DNA of 64,000 bases from Anseranas semipalmata (lineage: Eukaryota > Chordata > Aves > Anseriformes > Anseranatidae): positions 62,001 to 126,000 of the forward strand of contig VXAA01006446.1 in NCBI GenBank assembly GCA_013399115.1. The letters are read 5' to 3'. Below are positions 36,570 to 50,334 of the stretch, piece by piece. Position numbers and translations under genes: made by a program. Positions within the stretch are counted from its first letter, which is position 1. Each line of letters opens with the position of its first letter. Below the pieces are notes generated by a model. The model saw only the letters and a program-made list of their open reading frames with translations. It was not told the origin of the DNA and made no database searches.

Positions 36570-39500
36570 CTGTGAGGTACACCGGGATAAAAGCTGGGTC
36601 ACAATTTCTTCCTCGCTTACACGGAAGCTAAAATGCTTTAGTTCTCTATAAGGGACTGCGTAACAGTCTGTGCGAAGACTTCAAGCCAGGGCTAGCTTGT
36701 TGTTTCAGCTCTCTCCAGAGAGAGCAGGGGGTGCACATACTGAGGACTTACATGGATCTGCACAAGAGGAATTTGCTCTTAAGTTACATATTTATTATTC
36801 AATAAACCTAGCAGAAAGCACAACGTGATACTAAAGTTTCTCTGTGAGAGTGAGCAGCTGTCACAGTTGTTTTGGCACAGAACTGAGTGGCAGCAAGCTG
36901 GGCCATCAGGGCAGCCACAGCTCCTATTTATTTCTGCCGTGGAAGATGTGATCGTAACAATTTTAACGATTGGAGAAAAGGGTGCAGGAGGAAACAGGGG
37001 AGCTTGCCACACAGCAAGGGAAGGTGCAAGGTGACGCTCACAGACAGGCTGCAAAACCATCCTTTGATGATTATGGAGACGCTGAACGCGGCTTTGCCTT
37101 CCTCCACCCTTCAGAGTGCAATCAGGCACCACAGACACAAGGCAGGCTTTTGTTCACAGCAAACAAAAGCCAAGCAAACAAAACAGATTTCTAGACCAGC
37201 AAGACAGAACAGAGAAACATTTGGCTGTGTGTTAATGAGGGTGCTGTGGAGACTTCAGCCAACAGAAGAGAACAATTAATTTTTACTGGATGTATCAGAA
37301 TGTCAGATGCTGAAATAACAAAGCTTTGGAGATGTGCGTGTCTTGGATATTGATTATCTTGTTACCTCCATGTAGCTGAGTGCAGATGAGGAAGGGTGTT
37401 AATCTATAGCTAAATGTACTTCTAAATCTCAACCTTTCCCTCCCAGCCTTAGTAGCTAGGCCTGAAACAAAGGTGTCACATCCCCTCTTCCCACGCTGAG
37501 GAATTTCACCTTAGTCCAGGTGAATCACTTATAACTTCCCAAAGTGCCCAGCAGCTAAGTTACTGCTTCCAACAACATGGTATGGGCCAGCAAAGTGGGC
37601 TGCAGTGAACTAGGATGGGGAAAGGGGGTGTAAAGGGGAGATGCTCCATTGCTCCAGCAGCAGAACCCCTGGGATGAGCAGCAATAGCATCCCTCACGGG
37701 CTTCCTGACCACCACGTCCTGCAGTAGCCTGCAGTCTTAGGGCACAGTCCACTACCCATTTTTACTTTGGACTTGACATAAGTGAATTATTTCTTCTTGT
37801 CATTCTATCTCCCCACAGTGGCTTATAAATCTTAATTCATATTTTGTAATGTGCTCTGCCATCTCCAAAAAGTATAACTGAAAGGCCAACATGCAGCACC
37901 AGCCCAGAGATGGTGTGGAGGGAGTAGGAAGAGGGGAGTGAATGAGGCAGCCAGCCCAGGGGCCATGCTCTCCCAGCTCTTTTCTTGACTGGGGGAGAAA
38001 GATACTCTGCTTGCTACAACACAGTCTAATTCAGAGGGTCACAGTTTTAGCATTTGCCCGAGGCCTCCCAGAATCTCTAGCACAACATTTCAAATTGCAT
38101 TAGTTTGGGAAAGAGGCAAACAAAAACAAAAATTATTTTTTTGTTCCCCCCAGGCGACACTCAAAATAGAAAGCAAACAAATGTCATTGCTGATACACGC
38201 AGCCCCCGAGACAGCAATGAGATGCACAGACACTGCCTGGCCCCTGTGCTCGGTCAAGACTTGATTTCCCTATCTATCACCCCCAACATTTTCAGGACAG
38301 GAAAAAAATGGCTCTTTTTGAATATCACATTATGGAAGATGATCAAACACCTTCCTACTTGCATGCTGGTCCATTCCAAATGCTGGTGGTGGTTTGTTCT
38401 CCATTTTGCATCACTTTCTTTTTCCCAATCTCCTGTGTAATTTCTCTGTCTGGCTATTCCAAAGCTCATCTTTATTATGTACTTTTACTCTATTCAGATC
38501 ACCATCTGCTTGTTTCATTAGCAGTCCCATTTGTGGGGTGGGTGTATTTAGCAGGGCATTCAACATTCAAAAATTAAAAGCCTTGGAACCAACATAATCA
38601 ATTGGAAAATGACAAAGTGCTATTCTTTGACATTTTTCAGAAACCTGCCTAAAATCACCCCAGTGCCAATTTCTTGATTCTTTCCCCTTCTCTTTTGCCT
38701 TTAACTGAGAATCACTGGTCTACTTGCACACCGAAGAAGAGTAAATACTGCACGCATTTCAAAGACAGGCTGTTAAATAACCAGGCTAATCCTCGATGGA
38801 TTCACTTATTTATCTGAGCGCTCAGCTCTCAGCAATGAAACGTGATGTAACTGGACACCATCCCAGAGTCACCAGCCCCTCTGTCCCACCTTCAGTGGGG
38901 ACAAATCCAGCAGAGATTGCTCTAGGCTGGCGGTTCATAGGCCAGCACACATTTGATTAACGAGAGGGCCATCACACAGCTGATGTAGAAAAATGCACAA
39001 CACCATGAAATAAGCAGGCATAAAAAGGGGAGCGTTTTTCAGCCACGGTGCCAGTGCCACACAGAAGACAAAGGATCATTTTTCATGTCTCTACCAGGGA
39101 GTGCAAGGTTGTTGGGACATGATGGTAACTCATTGATCTAGGAAAAGATCCGAGTCATTTCTCGCTGACCCAGAGGGAGAGCAATGAATTCAGATTCATG
39201 TCCGTGTGCCCCCTTGTTCTGTAGCACAGGATGAAAAATAAACCCAGCCTGAGAAGGAAAAGGAGACTATTGCATTGCATTTGATTATATTGGATTGCAT
39301 TTGATTAGTGAGGGCAGCATGACTGCTGGGGAAAAACAGAGATCAGGCAGATGAGAAGCATGAAGTGGCATACAGTGATTTGTTTCTTCACTGGGCCATT
39401 AACTCAGCAGTAACCATCCCAGATGTTTTATTGTTTTAGATCCTGGATTTGAAAGATTCTTCCTTAGGCTGCGACTCCTAGACTCACCAGACTACAGCCG

Positions 39501-42500
39501 AAGCTATAATTTCCTACTGGATAAAACAAGACGCTTGAAAAACACAAACACATCGTAACTAACACACTGATAATCTGCCTGAATCCAGACTTCTTACAGA
39601 GAGGTATGCTACTACTTCTGTCTGCACGGGCCACTGACTATGAAAAATCACTGCATTAGAAAAGGGTAAGCGGTGCCTCAATCCCCAGGGATATCTGGTG
39701 TTACCAATCCATTGCTGATGTACTGCTATGGAGAGACTTCTCCAACCTGCTGCCTCTGAAGAGACGCTTACTCACCTCTTCCCACTGGCCACCTAAAGAC
39801 ACGACAGACAGAGTATCTCCGGAGGGACAGGAGAACCAAGTGGCTTGTCAAGCCACAGCAGTGCAGGAGCCCAGACCAGCTCCATCGCTGCAAGCTGGGG
39901 GACAGAACCCGTTGTACAAGAGGGTACAAAACCCATACGAGACTGCCTCATCCTGTATTCATTAGAACCATTGGCAGATGTTGGACTGTAAGAATATCCC
40001 AGAAACATTCAGTGATGGCCTTTAAGTGCTTGAATTACCTTCCATCAGCAGGTCACTGCAAAGCAGTCATGTAAGCAGATGCAAAAGGACTGCAAGGGCA
40101 GGCTGCAGTCCTCAGACTGAGCATGAGCTGAACACCAGGTCTTCACCATATGGCAACGCAACACGAAGCTGACAGAAGAGATCTATTCACAGACCCAAGT
40201 AAGATGAGAGATTCTTCAGGGCCAATGATTCTTCATTAAGCTCTCAGACTAAACAGAGATGGGGCAGACAGACCCAGTGACGTTTCCCTAGCAGCAGAGT
40301 GGCGGGGAAAAGCCCCCCACCGCCTCTCAGGGGCCCTTTGCAGGCCTCCCTCTGCTTGGCTGACAGTGGGAGGTCAGCCACTCTCCAGAGACTGCAGCAC
40401 ATGCTCAGTTCCTGACAACATTTCATGTTTAAGACAAGAGCTCTGAGCTTTTGTTAGCTGACGTCACAGCCTTAACGCCACCTAAATCTTACCCCTCCCT
40501 CCCCTTCACTTCCCCCCTTTCCCTTTGGATTTGTCACAGTCCATTCAGTAAAGATGAACCACGTTGCTTCTGTTTAAGGGGGTGCTTGGATCCCATAACA
40601 TGGTGAAGGGCTTTCAGACTGGCTTAACCCTAGGGCTCAACTACCATCCTCAGTCACTGGAAGAGGAAGAAGCCTGAAGCCCTCAGTGGGAAAACGTCCA
40701 GCAGTTCAAGATCTCCCCTCACACTGATCTTGTCTCAGTAACCTGAAAAATAAAAATCCTAGGAATGATTAATTACTTAAAGGCTTTCTTACTTCAGAAG
40801 TAGGGCAGGTCAAAGCCACCATCAAAAGTCAACTCAGCACAGCTCAGCAGGACAAGGGATGAACTAGCTACAGGTGGTCGTATAAGCTCAGTTCTGACTC
40901 TGCTTCCACCAAAAATAGTGCCTATTTCTTCAAAAGAACATGAAATCCTCAGGTGTGCCTATGCCGTCAAACTTTGTGTCACTCGGAAACCACGGCCAGC
41001 GCCTGAAGCTGCTGGTGCCACCCAGCATGTGCGTGTGGGGCCTTGTTACCAGCAGCTCCACAGGGGCCCTGACGCAGCAGCACCCACATCAGCTCCCAGG
41101 CCGCCCGACCTGTCGTCACGCACCCGGCGCAAGCGCACCCCCAGGAAAACCCAAGGGCGAAGGCGATTTCTGCCGCGCTGTGATCAGCGGGCAGCAGCGC
41201 TATGAGCTCCCCAGCTGCCTTCTTCCCTCCCCGGCCTGGTCCCAGCCCCCCAGGACATTACATGAGGCGTCACATCTCTCCACCCCTTCCCGGCCCCAGG
41301 CACCCACTCGAAGCCCTTGCTGCCGCGTGCCATACAGTACACCTGGCCTGCACTGGAAATGGAGCTCCCCTGCTTGCTTTATCAGATTAATACAAAAAAT
41401 GCTATCAGCACACTGGCAGGCTCTTAATAATGAGTAATAGTTGCAACTTAGGCTTGATTAACGAAGGGAAGGGTTAATGTCAGCATTTGTGTGACTGAGA
41501 CTGTCAGTGGAGATTAGGGGAAACACCCATCACATCTCCAAGCTGCTGTCTGCTTCCATTTTCTTTTAAACAGAACATATTTTGGACAGTATTTAAGTAA
41601 TTGGGCTCATTAAATTTTTATGGTTTTTCTTTGTCTTTTGCAGACCGCGGATTTTTTTCTTCCTGCGGTCACCATCACCATGGGAAATTAGCTCCTAAAC
41701 TCTTATTAATTCTTTGCTCGCAGTCTTTAACAGCCTCAATCTTGCAAGGCATTTCATTCATCTGGCAACCGCCAGGCCGCGAGAGCACCGGGGCGCTCCC
41801 CGCCATGCCCCTTCCTCCAAGCAGAGATAAGAGCGCAGCGATTTTAAAAGCAGGAGGTGAGATGAAAGCACCCGCTTCAGATCAGACACCGCTGCCATTC
41901 CATAATTAACTTCACCTAAATTTTCAAAGGAAGGGAAAAAAAATCCAAAATTCATTTCAAACCACTCTCTCCCCCACATGTTAGTCATCTCATTCTCAAT
42001 AGTGGTATCAAGAAAAGAAAGTGGGGACTTTCTTCTTTTTCTTAAATAATATTACCAAGCCACCCTTCAAAGCACTATCTTGAGCTCATTTTTCAAATGC
42101 CAGCATAAAAGGCAGCCAGGCCGCTCTCTTCTCTCTGTAGTTTCCCATATCACTTTGGGCTACCTATATGCTCAGGTTAAAAATGACACCTCTTCCTCCT
42201 GCTTCCCCCCAGCTCCCTTCCCAATTGCGTCAAGCAAAAAATCATGGCATTAGTCATCTGACAAAGTGTTGCTTCAGCCCCCGCACCCATACCCTTACCC
42301 TTCACACACTGAAACTGCAGTTTGCATCTTTATATCAGCATTATTTATGGCAAGCCACTTTCAATACACCCTAGCTCCCTTCTGGGAGACATTCACAGTC
42401 CACGTATTTGTTAACCTGTGGAAACCTACAGAAATACCTACTCAAGATTAAGTGGAAACTTATTCTAGAGCAGAAGCCTCCACAAACAGAGCTATACAGA

Positions 42501-45500
42501 ATAACTGTTTAAGTAAGTCTACAAATATAAATAATGCAAACAAGTACCTAGAGGTTAGAAGAAAACGTGGAATTCAAATCTTTGTTTCTATTGCTGCCCT
42601 AATTTTTATGAAAAGGAAGAGAACTTGAAAGAGTTACCTGCAGGTCCAGACTTTCCTTTGTCTTTTTTCTTATATCTGCAAGTCATACACTTCTGTAAAA
42701 TTGAATGGATTCAGAAGATTATAAATAGATGGATAAGACAGCACACCCAATGGTCAGGAGGCTGGATCCTGGAAGATGACAGTTCTGTCATTCCCAAAGC
42801 TAATCTTGATGCCTGTCCTTGTTTTAGGTGTTCTCATTTACGAAACAGTGCAAATCTTCCTCACGCTCCTGCAACGGAGAAAAAGGAAGAAGAGTTAGCT
42901 GTTAAGAGTAACAAGAGTGGTTAGTTGCTTGAGAAACACTGACTTCAACAAAGCAGACAGAGGATTTCTATCTAGCTTCCTGAAGGAAGGTGCCAATCAT
43001 TCCAGAATTATTTTCACATATTTCAGGCATCAGACACCAGACAGACCAACTTGTGCTCCAAAACCCATAACAGCCATAGCTTTCAACAGTGACTGCTGTC
43101 TCAGCACCAGGCCCACCCGGGCTCACGGCACAAGAACTTCTAAGCCCGGGGCCAGGCAGCTTCTGGAGACCGGCTTCACTAATGAAGATCTGCTGCATCT
43201 CTTGGGTGGGCACATTCTTTTCTTTCTGTAGAAGCTCAGCTATGGTATTTTCTTACGTAATCCATGTCTTAACTAGCATATCTAACACAACACCTTGAAA
43301 GCAGGTATTTAAGCCAGCTCCATTACTTCTGGAGCAGAGCATTCTCCAAATCCACTTTGGATAATTCATCGGTTCTGCTGACTCCTCTGCTCTGCACAGC
43401 CTACCAAGGGATAACAATAAATACAGCAACAGATGCATGAAGAATTTTTGCTCTCGCCTTTGCATCATATTTGGGTAAACAGAAACCAGCAAAAGAACAG
43501 CCAAATATCAGTGACGTTTCCTTAGTTTGCAAACACATTTACTGTGCAGCATTTAAATACTTCTTCTTCAGATACAACTGGTGGAATATAGAAACAAAAC
43601 ACAAGTTGGAAACACCAGTTTTCATTAGAAATAGGGGAAAAAATACTTCCACATAGAACAATATACTGGAAAGACAGCCTTCTCCATTCCAAATAAATCC
43701 TCTCAAATGTACCTGCTATCCCCTTGTGACCTGGATCACTATTATTTCAGTGTGCAGGTCCACACTCCACTAAAACAAGAGACCATGGCATAAAACAAAG
43801 GCTGTATGAAGAACACCATTGCTCTCCAGAAAGTATTGTGCAGTATATTTTGTACTGTACCTCTCATTGCATATTCAGCAGTCACAGGAGATGAAGTTAA
43901 ACTGTGATGTGAAAAATTTAGGTCTCTCCACCTTCATAAGTGTTACTATGCACGCACATGTAAAACCTCCAAAGGGGTTATACATGTATCAAACAATCAA
44001 CCGTATCTTCCTCTCCCTACCCCAAACCTGTGCAAACGCTACTTTGGATGCACTGTTGGCCAAACAACTTTTTCTAAGATAACCCTGTCACCAATAAATA
44101 AGAAAAAAAATCTACCCTGTCAAATAAAACATCATACTTCTTCATCATTGTGCTGCGACGTGACTCACATTTGTCAAGGAAACAGCAGGTATTCCAAATA
44201 AATGCGATAGACCACTCATTCATTCAATCAAATTGACACTGCCAGGGTGCTCTTCTAGAAATGAGCTGTTTGGGGTCAAACTGGACTATTACCCCTATTG
44301 TTCTTACACTAATGAAGACTCTTGTGCTTTTGTGCTGAGAAACGACCACGGTTTAAATTTGAAGGAGTTACAGGCTGTGGTATCAAGTAATGAAATATGA
44401 TTTTTTTTTTTACATCAAGGTGAGTGCTATGAATTAATCTTAGGTGAGATCTACTAAAAAAAGTACTTACCTCTACACTGGCTGTTGAGAAGAATATAGG
44501 AATTGATGGTCTCAAATCAGTTCTCAATGAAAAAGGGGTCTTCTGCATGGTCTTCAGCAACTATACTACTGAACCTCTTTGGGCGCATTCCCACAGAAAT
44601 GCTAAGGGATGGATCGGCCACAAAATTGCACTGCCTACTGATCTGCAGCAGTCCCTTCAACATGGCCGTAAGGAACACTGTTGGGATTTTGGGAAGCAGA
44701 GAGCCACGTTTCAGTTTAGCTATTCACACTATGTTTTGTGGATAAACAGAAAAATTAATTCCCTAGAGAGATCAATCCAGCACTTTTCCAAAGGGCTTTA
44801 TGCAATATGCATACCCTCATCTCTGCTTTGAAAAGCACACTTGAAGAGCATTGAATTTCCACATGAAGATGCCTTTACTTCAAGTAATAACATCACATCA
44901 TTTTGGACTATAGCTCCCCAAAAGGTGAAAAGCCTCTTAGCTCTCTCACCAATAGATAACTGAGGCTGAAAGATTAGGAGGCTGCTACAAATCAGCAAGA
45001 AAAGATGCCATAAAATCACTGCTGAAATAAACTGCATATTTAACTTCTGAGGTGTAAAAATTAAGGTCTTTAAACAAATTGGAAGCAGAGAGAATAAAAA
45101 TGATTAATCAGGGAACTTAGCTGGAGAGCATGCTATTTGTTTTCATAAGCGGCTGTCTTCTGAATCAACATTTCTGAGGCGTAGCTCTTGCTGGGACATG
45201 ACTGAATGAGCCAGCTCTGAGCTCCCCCCCCGCGGAGGACGCATTGTGGCAGCATCAACAGATCCTTCTCCCTTGCGGTGCTGGAGTGAATTCTGAATCC
45301 ACAGCTCTTTATTTTGGGGCAGTTTGCCAGTGTCAAACAAAGATTACTGTCTGAGCATTTTGGTGAGGGTATGTAACTTAATTAACCGGGATAATGATAA
45401 AACTGACATGCCTTTGCCAAGGTAGTAAGTGGAGATGAGTCATGGAAGTGAAATATGTCAGCCTCTATATACTTTTCTAGATAGAAATATTTCGACATAA

Positions 45501-45599
45501 TATTTGGACCCATTTTCCTTAGTCTGTGAAAATAACTTCGTAACATAAAGGGTATTTCTTAACACTAGCCCTTTGAGAAAAGTGTGTCTAATCACGTAC
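36570..45599. other. Intergenic region, no recognised gene
   Basis: It holds a dense CpG patch at 40.98-41.35 kb, a 14-base motif repeated 20 bases apart (39274-39307), and an AT-rich stretch at 41.38-42.1 kb with few repeats. Open frames of up to 165 codons fall in the CpG patch and match nothing known. Confidence 0.55.
40980..41350. promoter_or_regulatory. Small CpG-dense patch without a recognised gene
   Basis: About fourteen CpG dinucleotides fall within the 140 bases from 41081, against very few in the flanks. The composition resembles an orphan CpG island or the first exon of an unannotated transcript. No coding frame here is recognisable. Confidence 0.4.
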
Positions 45600-45826
45600 C
45601 TCGACAGGAAGAGTGGCTACGATCCAGATGTAAAGTGGATCTGGACTTGGTGGGGCTGAACAGTTCCCACGATGACTGCGGTGCTCGCATCAGGCATGTG
45701 CTGGGAGAAGTGCCCTGACGTGGGACTCCAGCCAGACACAAACCCTCCACAAAGCATCTCAACTTGATCCTGGCTCACGCGTCTGGCACGTGGATCACGG
45801 AGCTGGAGATATACAGGGATGGTGTA
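45600..45826 (-). CDS. Candidate exon, unrecognised, minus strand
   Basis: On the minus strand a frame from an ATG at 45838 to a TAG at 45617-45619 gives 73 codons, including YTIPVYLQLRDPRARR and HMPDASTAVIVGTVQPHQVQ. The segment is flanked by a possible acceptor (GCATCCCCAG) and, 17 bases after the stop, by a strong donor (GTCGAG|GTACGT). It lies about 0.5 kb past the likely end of LDLRAD3 and is richer in CpG than its surroundings. I do not recognise the peptide. If the donor is used, the stop would lie upstream of an exon junction, which argues that this frame is not the true one or that the exon is part of a leader. Confidence 0.22.
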
Positions 45827-46305
45827 CTGGGGATGCAAGTGATGGGGAAGAGGCCGGCAGAAAGTGGGAGGTAGAAGCTAACGCTAAAGGCCCTGCAGCT
45901 CTGCTAGTAAATCCACATGCAGCGCCCGATGCAGAGCAGGAGTCTCTGCCAAGGTCTCTAGAACTCTGCTACAGTCCAGACAGCAACTGAATAGGACTGC
46001 TTCAGACACCTCATCTTTGATAGCACAAACCAAATGGGAAGATAAGAAAAATTACGTATTTTTCATTTGTATAAATATGAGAAATACGTATCAATATATT
46101 TTTATACACATATGCACGTGCAGGTTTCCATTATCACTTCCTTTTTAAAAATAGTGTTTAAAACCCGCAACGATTTACACAAAACGTAACACTGAATGCA
46201 GGAGAAGTTGAAGGAAGCCTAATGTAGGAGGCTCCAAAACTAAAAAAAATGAGACTTCATGAGATAGGGGACATCTTCACTTGTGAACAGTATTAAAACA
46301 CCAAC
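45827..46305. other. Spacer past the likely LDLRAD3 end; contains a hairpin
   Basis: The spacer includes an imperfect 16-base inverted repeat (46051-46066 with 46077-46092, 14 of 16 paired, both arms containing TACGTA). No gene is seen. Confidence 0.5.
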
Positions 46306-46311
46306 TTTATT
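46306..46311 (-). terminator. AATAAA, likely poly(A) signal of LDLRAD3
   Basis: TTTATT on the plus strand reads AATAAA on the minus strand. It is followed in the minus direction by GGTGTTTTAATACTGTTC, a U/GU-rich stretch suited to cleavage. Nearer hexamers exist (47270-47279, and 50100-50105, the latter lacking a GU-rich downstream element), so shorter ends are possible. Confidence 0.45.
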
Positions 46312-46448
46312 CAGGAATACAGAATACATTTTTGAAGACTTCCAGTTTACAAAAGTTTAAGACAACGTTGGGTTTCAACATACAACCTCCCTTAAAGCTC
46401 TTACATAACATCTCAATTTCAAGTTGAAAAAACCTCAAATCAGTATAT

Positions 46449-46466
46449 TAAAAAAAAAAAAAAAAA
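46449..46466. repeat. Poly-A run
   Basis: About 18 consecutive A within the presumed LDLRAD3 3'UTR (T on the transcript strand). Confidence 0.9.
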
Positions 46467-48218
46467 GGACAAATGAAGGCCACAGTGCTGTACTGGGATA
46501 CATTCGAGCAGAATCCAGCATGGTATTGAAATTCTTTCTGCAGTCACATATTTTAGTCCACGAGTGAGATACAGATATATTTCAGATCTAGTATGAACTG
46601 CAAGAAGAGCACTTGTCTTACAATTTTAGTTTCAGGCATTGTATGCAAAATAGCTTCCAATGAGCAACAGTTAAAAACAGTACTTGCCATTTGATCGCCA
46701 CTTTAAAAATACAGCATTAAATTCTTCCTTTAGACATTTTAAAATATTCATTAAAAATTAAATTCAGAATCAGTGTCCCTTTATCCTTTTCATCATTAAT
46801 AGTTTTTCTTATCTACTAAAACCATTTGTCTTTTCTATGATGTCTAAAAAGTAAAACGCACAAGATTAACAAGCTGCAGCATTAATTAAAATGAGAGTCA
46901 TCTCTTTCCTCCACCCAACTTCTAAATCTATCACAAGGGCCCTATTAGCTGTATCAAAGTGAAGTGGTGTAAATAAAACTGATTTGACTTAAAAGGAGAA
47001 GAAGAACGAATGCAGAGTTATTTAAAAATCGCAATGCAGTTAGTGTTGTCATGTATGTCACTGCAGACAAGAGCAGAGAAAATTATTCAGAGGCTCTCTT
47101 TTAAAAACATTACTGCCAACTTTCCATTAGCACAATACCAGAGAAGTAAATTGTAATTTGCCTTACAAGGAACTTCAGATTACTATCAAGCAGATTCACT
47201 AATGGCCTAATTTTAAAAGACAGAGCACTCTGACTTCAGCAGAGGTTACAGACACTCAAACTTCTGAAATTTATTTATTTTTTTTTATAACCCAAATCTT
47301 ATTTCTAACAGGCTAAACCTAATTCCTTCACTTACCTGAAGTAGTCATTTCTTCAAATTGTTTTGCTGAAATCAAGTATATTAATCCCTGCTCTGAGTGG
47401 AACTACTCATTTCTGTGGTCACCATTCAACACAGTTATGGAATCAGAATTTGGCTCTGGAGGAAAACATTAATCTGTTTTATGTGTGTAAGAATAGGTCT
47501 TTGAAAGAACATTCATTTGCTTAAATATTAAGTATAAAGGAAAGCTCCTGGAGGACTCACCTCAAACTAAAAGGTTAAGAGCAATTGCAAACAATAGAAT
47601 GATTAATTCCAACTTTACCAGCCACAGAAAAGAAATCCTACTACATGGTATTTCACGAACTTTTAGCTTCAGCCTTACAAGGTGAAGATCAAGGGAACTG
47701 CAGGATTTTCAATGAAATATTTAATTTAGTCAGTGTGGTTGTTGCTACCACGCTTCTCCAAAGATTCCACTGAATAATGTAGTATACTGCTGTATTAACA
47801 CTACCGAAAGTGACACGTTATAAACAATTTCTGTATGATACTACAGCAATTTCCAAAGAAATCAGCTAGCAAATTTGTTCTACATACCAGAAAACTGGAG
47901 TAAGATGAAAATCTTCCTTACAGTTTTAGCATGCCTTTTTGGAATAAGATACTAAACTCCTGTACTCCCCAAAGGTCAGTGGTCCCCAAAAGTAACAACA
48001 AAGAGGAAGACAAGACTTGTTTCTCTTTTTGGATCTCTAGACAATGATATGTAACAACACTCAGAAATGTAGCCAACAGGCCCCCAAATCAACATTCAAT
48101 CAGAAAGGCACAATCTCCTTTTATAACTTGCATTCTTAAAAGCTAGAAGATTCCTTTATAAAGATAAATACACCCTTAGCTGGAAGGGAAAATGTCACAC
48201 CATTTAGAATATTTCTTC

Positions 48219-48285
48219 TTTTTTTTTTTTNNNNNNNNNNNNNNNNNNNNNNNNTATATATATATATGTATATATATACATGTAC
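48219..48285. repeat. Poly-T, 24-base N gap and (TA)n microsatellite
   Basis: A T-run ends in N at 48231-48254, followed by TATATA repeats to about 48285. The N block is an assembly gap of unknown true size at a low-complexity site. Confidence 0.95.
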
Positions 48286-50303
48286 ACCATATGACAGCGA
48301 CTGACACAGACAGAAGCAGCAGGCTACGTCCACTCTTTTCCTACTTCCTAGCAATGCAAGGCAATGTTTTTCAGATGCCACAGGCAAACATGTGCAGTTT
48401 GCACACACCCTGGTGTCTTAGAACACATGTGGTGAAATGCAGTCCCCCATGGAAGGCTTGCATGAGGGATATGTGCCACATAAGTTACACTGGGCACAAT
48501 GATTTAATTTCACTAGTATAGCTTTAGGCTACTTAAACAGGAAAAATAAAAGTCTAATGAAATCACTGCAAACTTTTCAATAGCACATTTTAAAGTCTAA
48601 TGTAACATTTTAAAAACTGCAACAGAAAAACGTTAATGATAATTCTGATACTGTATTATGTAGCTCTCTTATAAAAGGCTGAGCAGAAACCTAAAGAAAG
48701 AACCCTAAAGAAAGGCAAGAAAAGAGGGGCAGCAGTGCCTGGTGTTCACCTCTGTGCCCACCTTTGCTATTAACTCAGCTAGGTACTGAGTTTAACCTAG
48801 CTGTAGAATACAGAATAACTATCTGCTATGCGACAATAACAACAGCCTGCCTAGCAAGCTGCAAGGAGTGATTAATTAGCCAAGTCCTGCTTTGTGCAGG
48901 ACAGCGTAACTACATTGCTTGAGCTCCCACCAAGAATGGAATCTGACCCAGTCTTGTAGATTGCTTTACAAGGACCTAGCAGCGTCTCCTCCAATGCACT
49001 TCAGGACAGGCTGCCTAAGCCCATAAGGAAAGGCTGCTGTTAATTTGCTTCCAAAGTAAGCCAAGACCATCAGCACTGGAGTTCTACAGTGCTTCCCACT
49101 GTGTCATCTCAGTCCTGGAAGGACCTCTGCTTGTATATCCATCTGGTGCCTGCCTCCCACATACCATGTCAGTTGACTCTAGACATGGAAATGAAAGAAA
49201 TACCACAAAACCAATTCAGGTTTATGTGTGGGAACTGAGACTGAACTTGAGTCATTCCCCTATGTATACCTACACTCAAGAATTCTTGAGTCCTGAGCAC
49301 CTAACCTTTGGGGGAAAGAAGTTCCCTTAGATAGGGAGGAAAAAAAGCAGAAGGTGTGGAAAAAGTCAGTTTCCTTCCTTTCCATTAAACGGTAAAGCCT
49401 GTTTAATGACACTGTTCATTACACAGAAGAGGAGGAACGGGAAATGTGTCTGATAGACAAATAGAAGTAATTTTTCAAGGCCAACTTCCCTCCGGACAAG
49501 AGAAAGACGCTGCATTCTTTTCTGTATACTAAGCACAAGCACAGCACTGCAGTGGCATTTAAATTCACGGCTTACCTTCCCTCTTTCCACTCTGAATACC
49601 TTTATCTTTGAGTTGCTTTCTCATGGGTGATTCAACACTGTGCACTGAAACACATTTCATGGAGAACATTCTAAGAGTTAAGACAGAAAAGAAAAAAACA
49701 GACAAACAAAAATAGTTCTGTTTTTCTGAAGAAACCAGAATTTCAACCAAATGAATATGAATAATGGCAAACCATAAAAACGCAATGAGAATATCATAAC
49801 AGAAACTTTTGAAATTTTAGAGTTCTACAGGTACAAATAGAACTAAACCTATGCAATACACTACTTACATGCATACATACAGTATTAAACACATGTATCC
49901 ATTCATGTACATAGGCACAGTCTAGACAATGCTGACAATCCCCAAATCTTTCACTACATCACCTGCTTTGAGTTATTTCAAAGATTAACAAACTAGTCAT
50001 TCACAGTGAAGCTTTCCACAATGTGTGTTTGCTTCAAGCTGGTTTTGGTGTTCAAGATTTAGCTGGAAAAGTTTTTGGGGTTTTTGTGTGTGTGGTGGTT
50101 TTATTTGTTGGTTGTGGTTTTTTGTTTGTTTGTTTAAGAAGAAACACGTGGAGCAATGTTGTTTTGCCATGTTTGAAAAGAAGTCTTGTGCCAGTTTGTT
50201 GAGAAGTTTCAGTGCTCAGCCTTGAAATTTGACAGATGACCAACCTTTGTGGTTTTCCTGAGTAAGTCCATGCAAATTTGGCCTTGATACTAGCATCTGG
50301 GAA

Positions 50304-50334
50304 GAAAAACAAAACAAAACAAAAAACAAAACAA
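50304..50334. repeat. (AAAAC)n simple repeat
   Basis: Units of AAAAC/AAAAAC. It is the approximate reverse complement of a GTTT-rich tract at 50117-50137. Confidence 0.9.

Noticed and set aside
40940..41437. A 165-codon plus-strand frame in the CpG-dense patch
   Set aside because: Overlapping frames are also open there, the composition is Pro/Ser-rich and nothing is recognisable. The patch is reported as a CpG feature instead.
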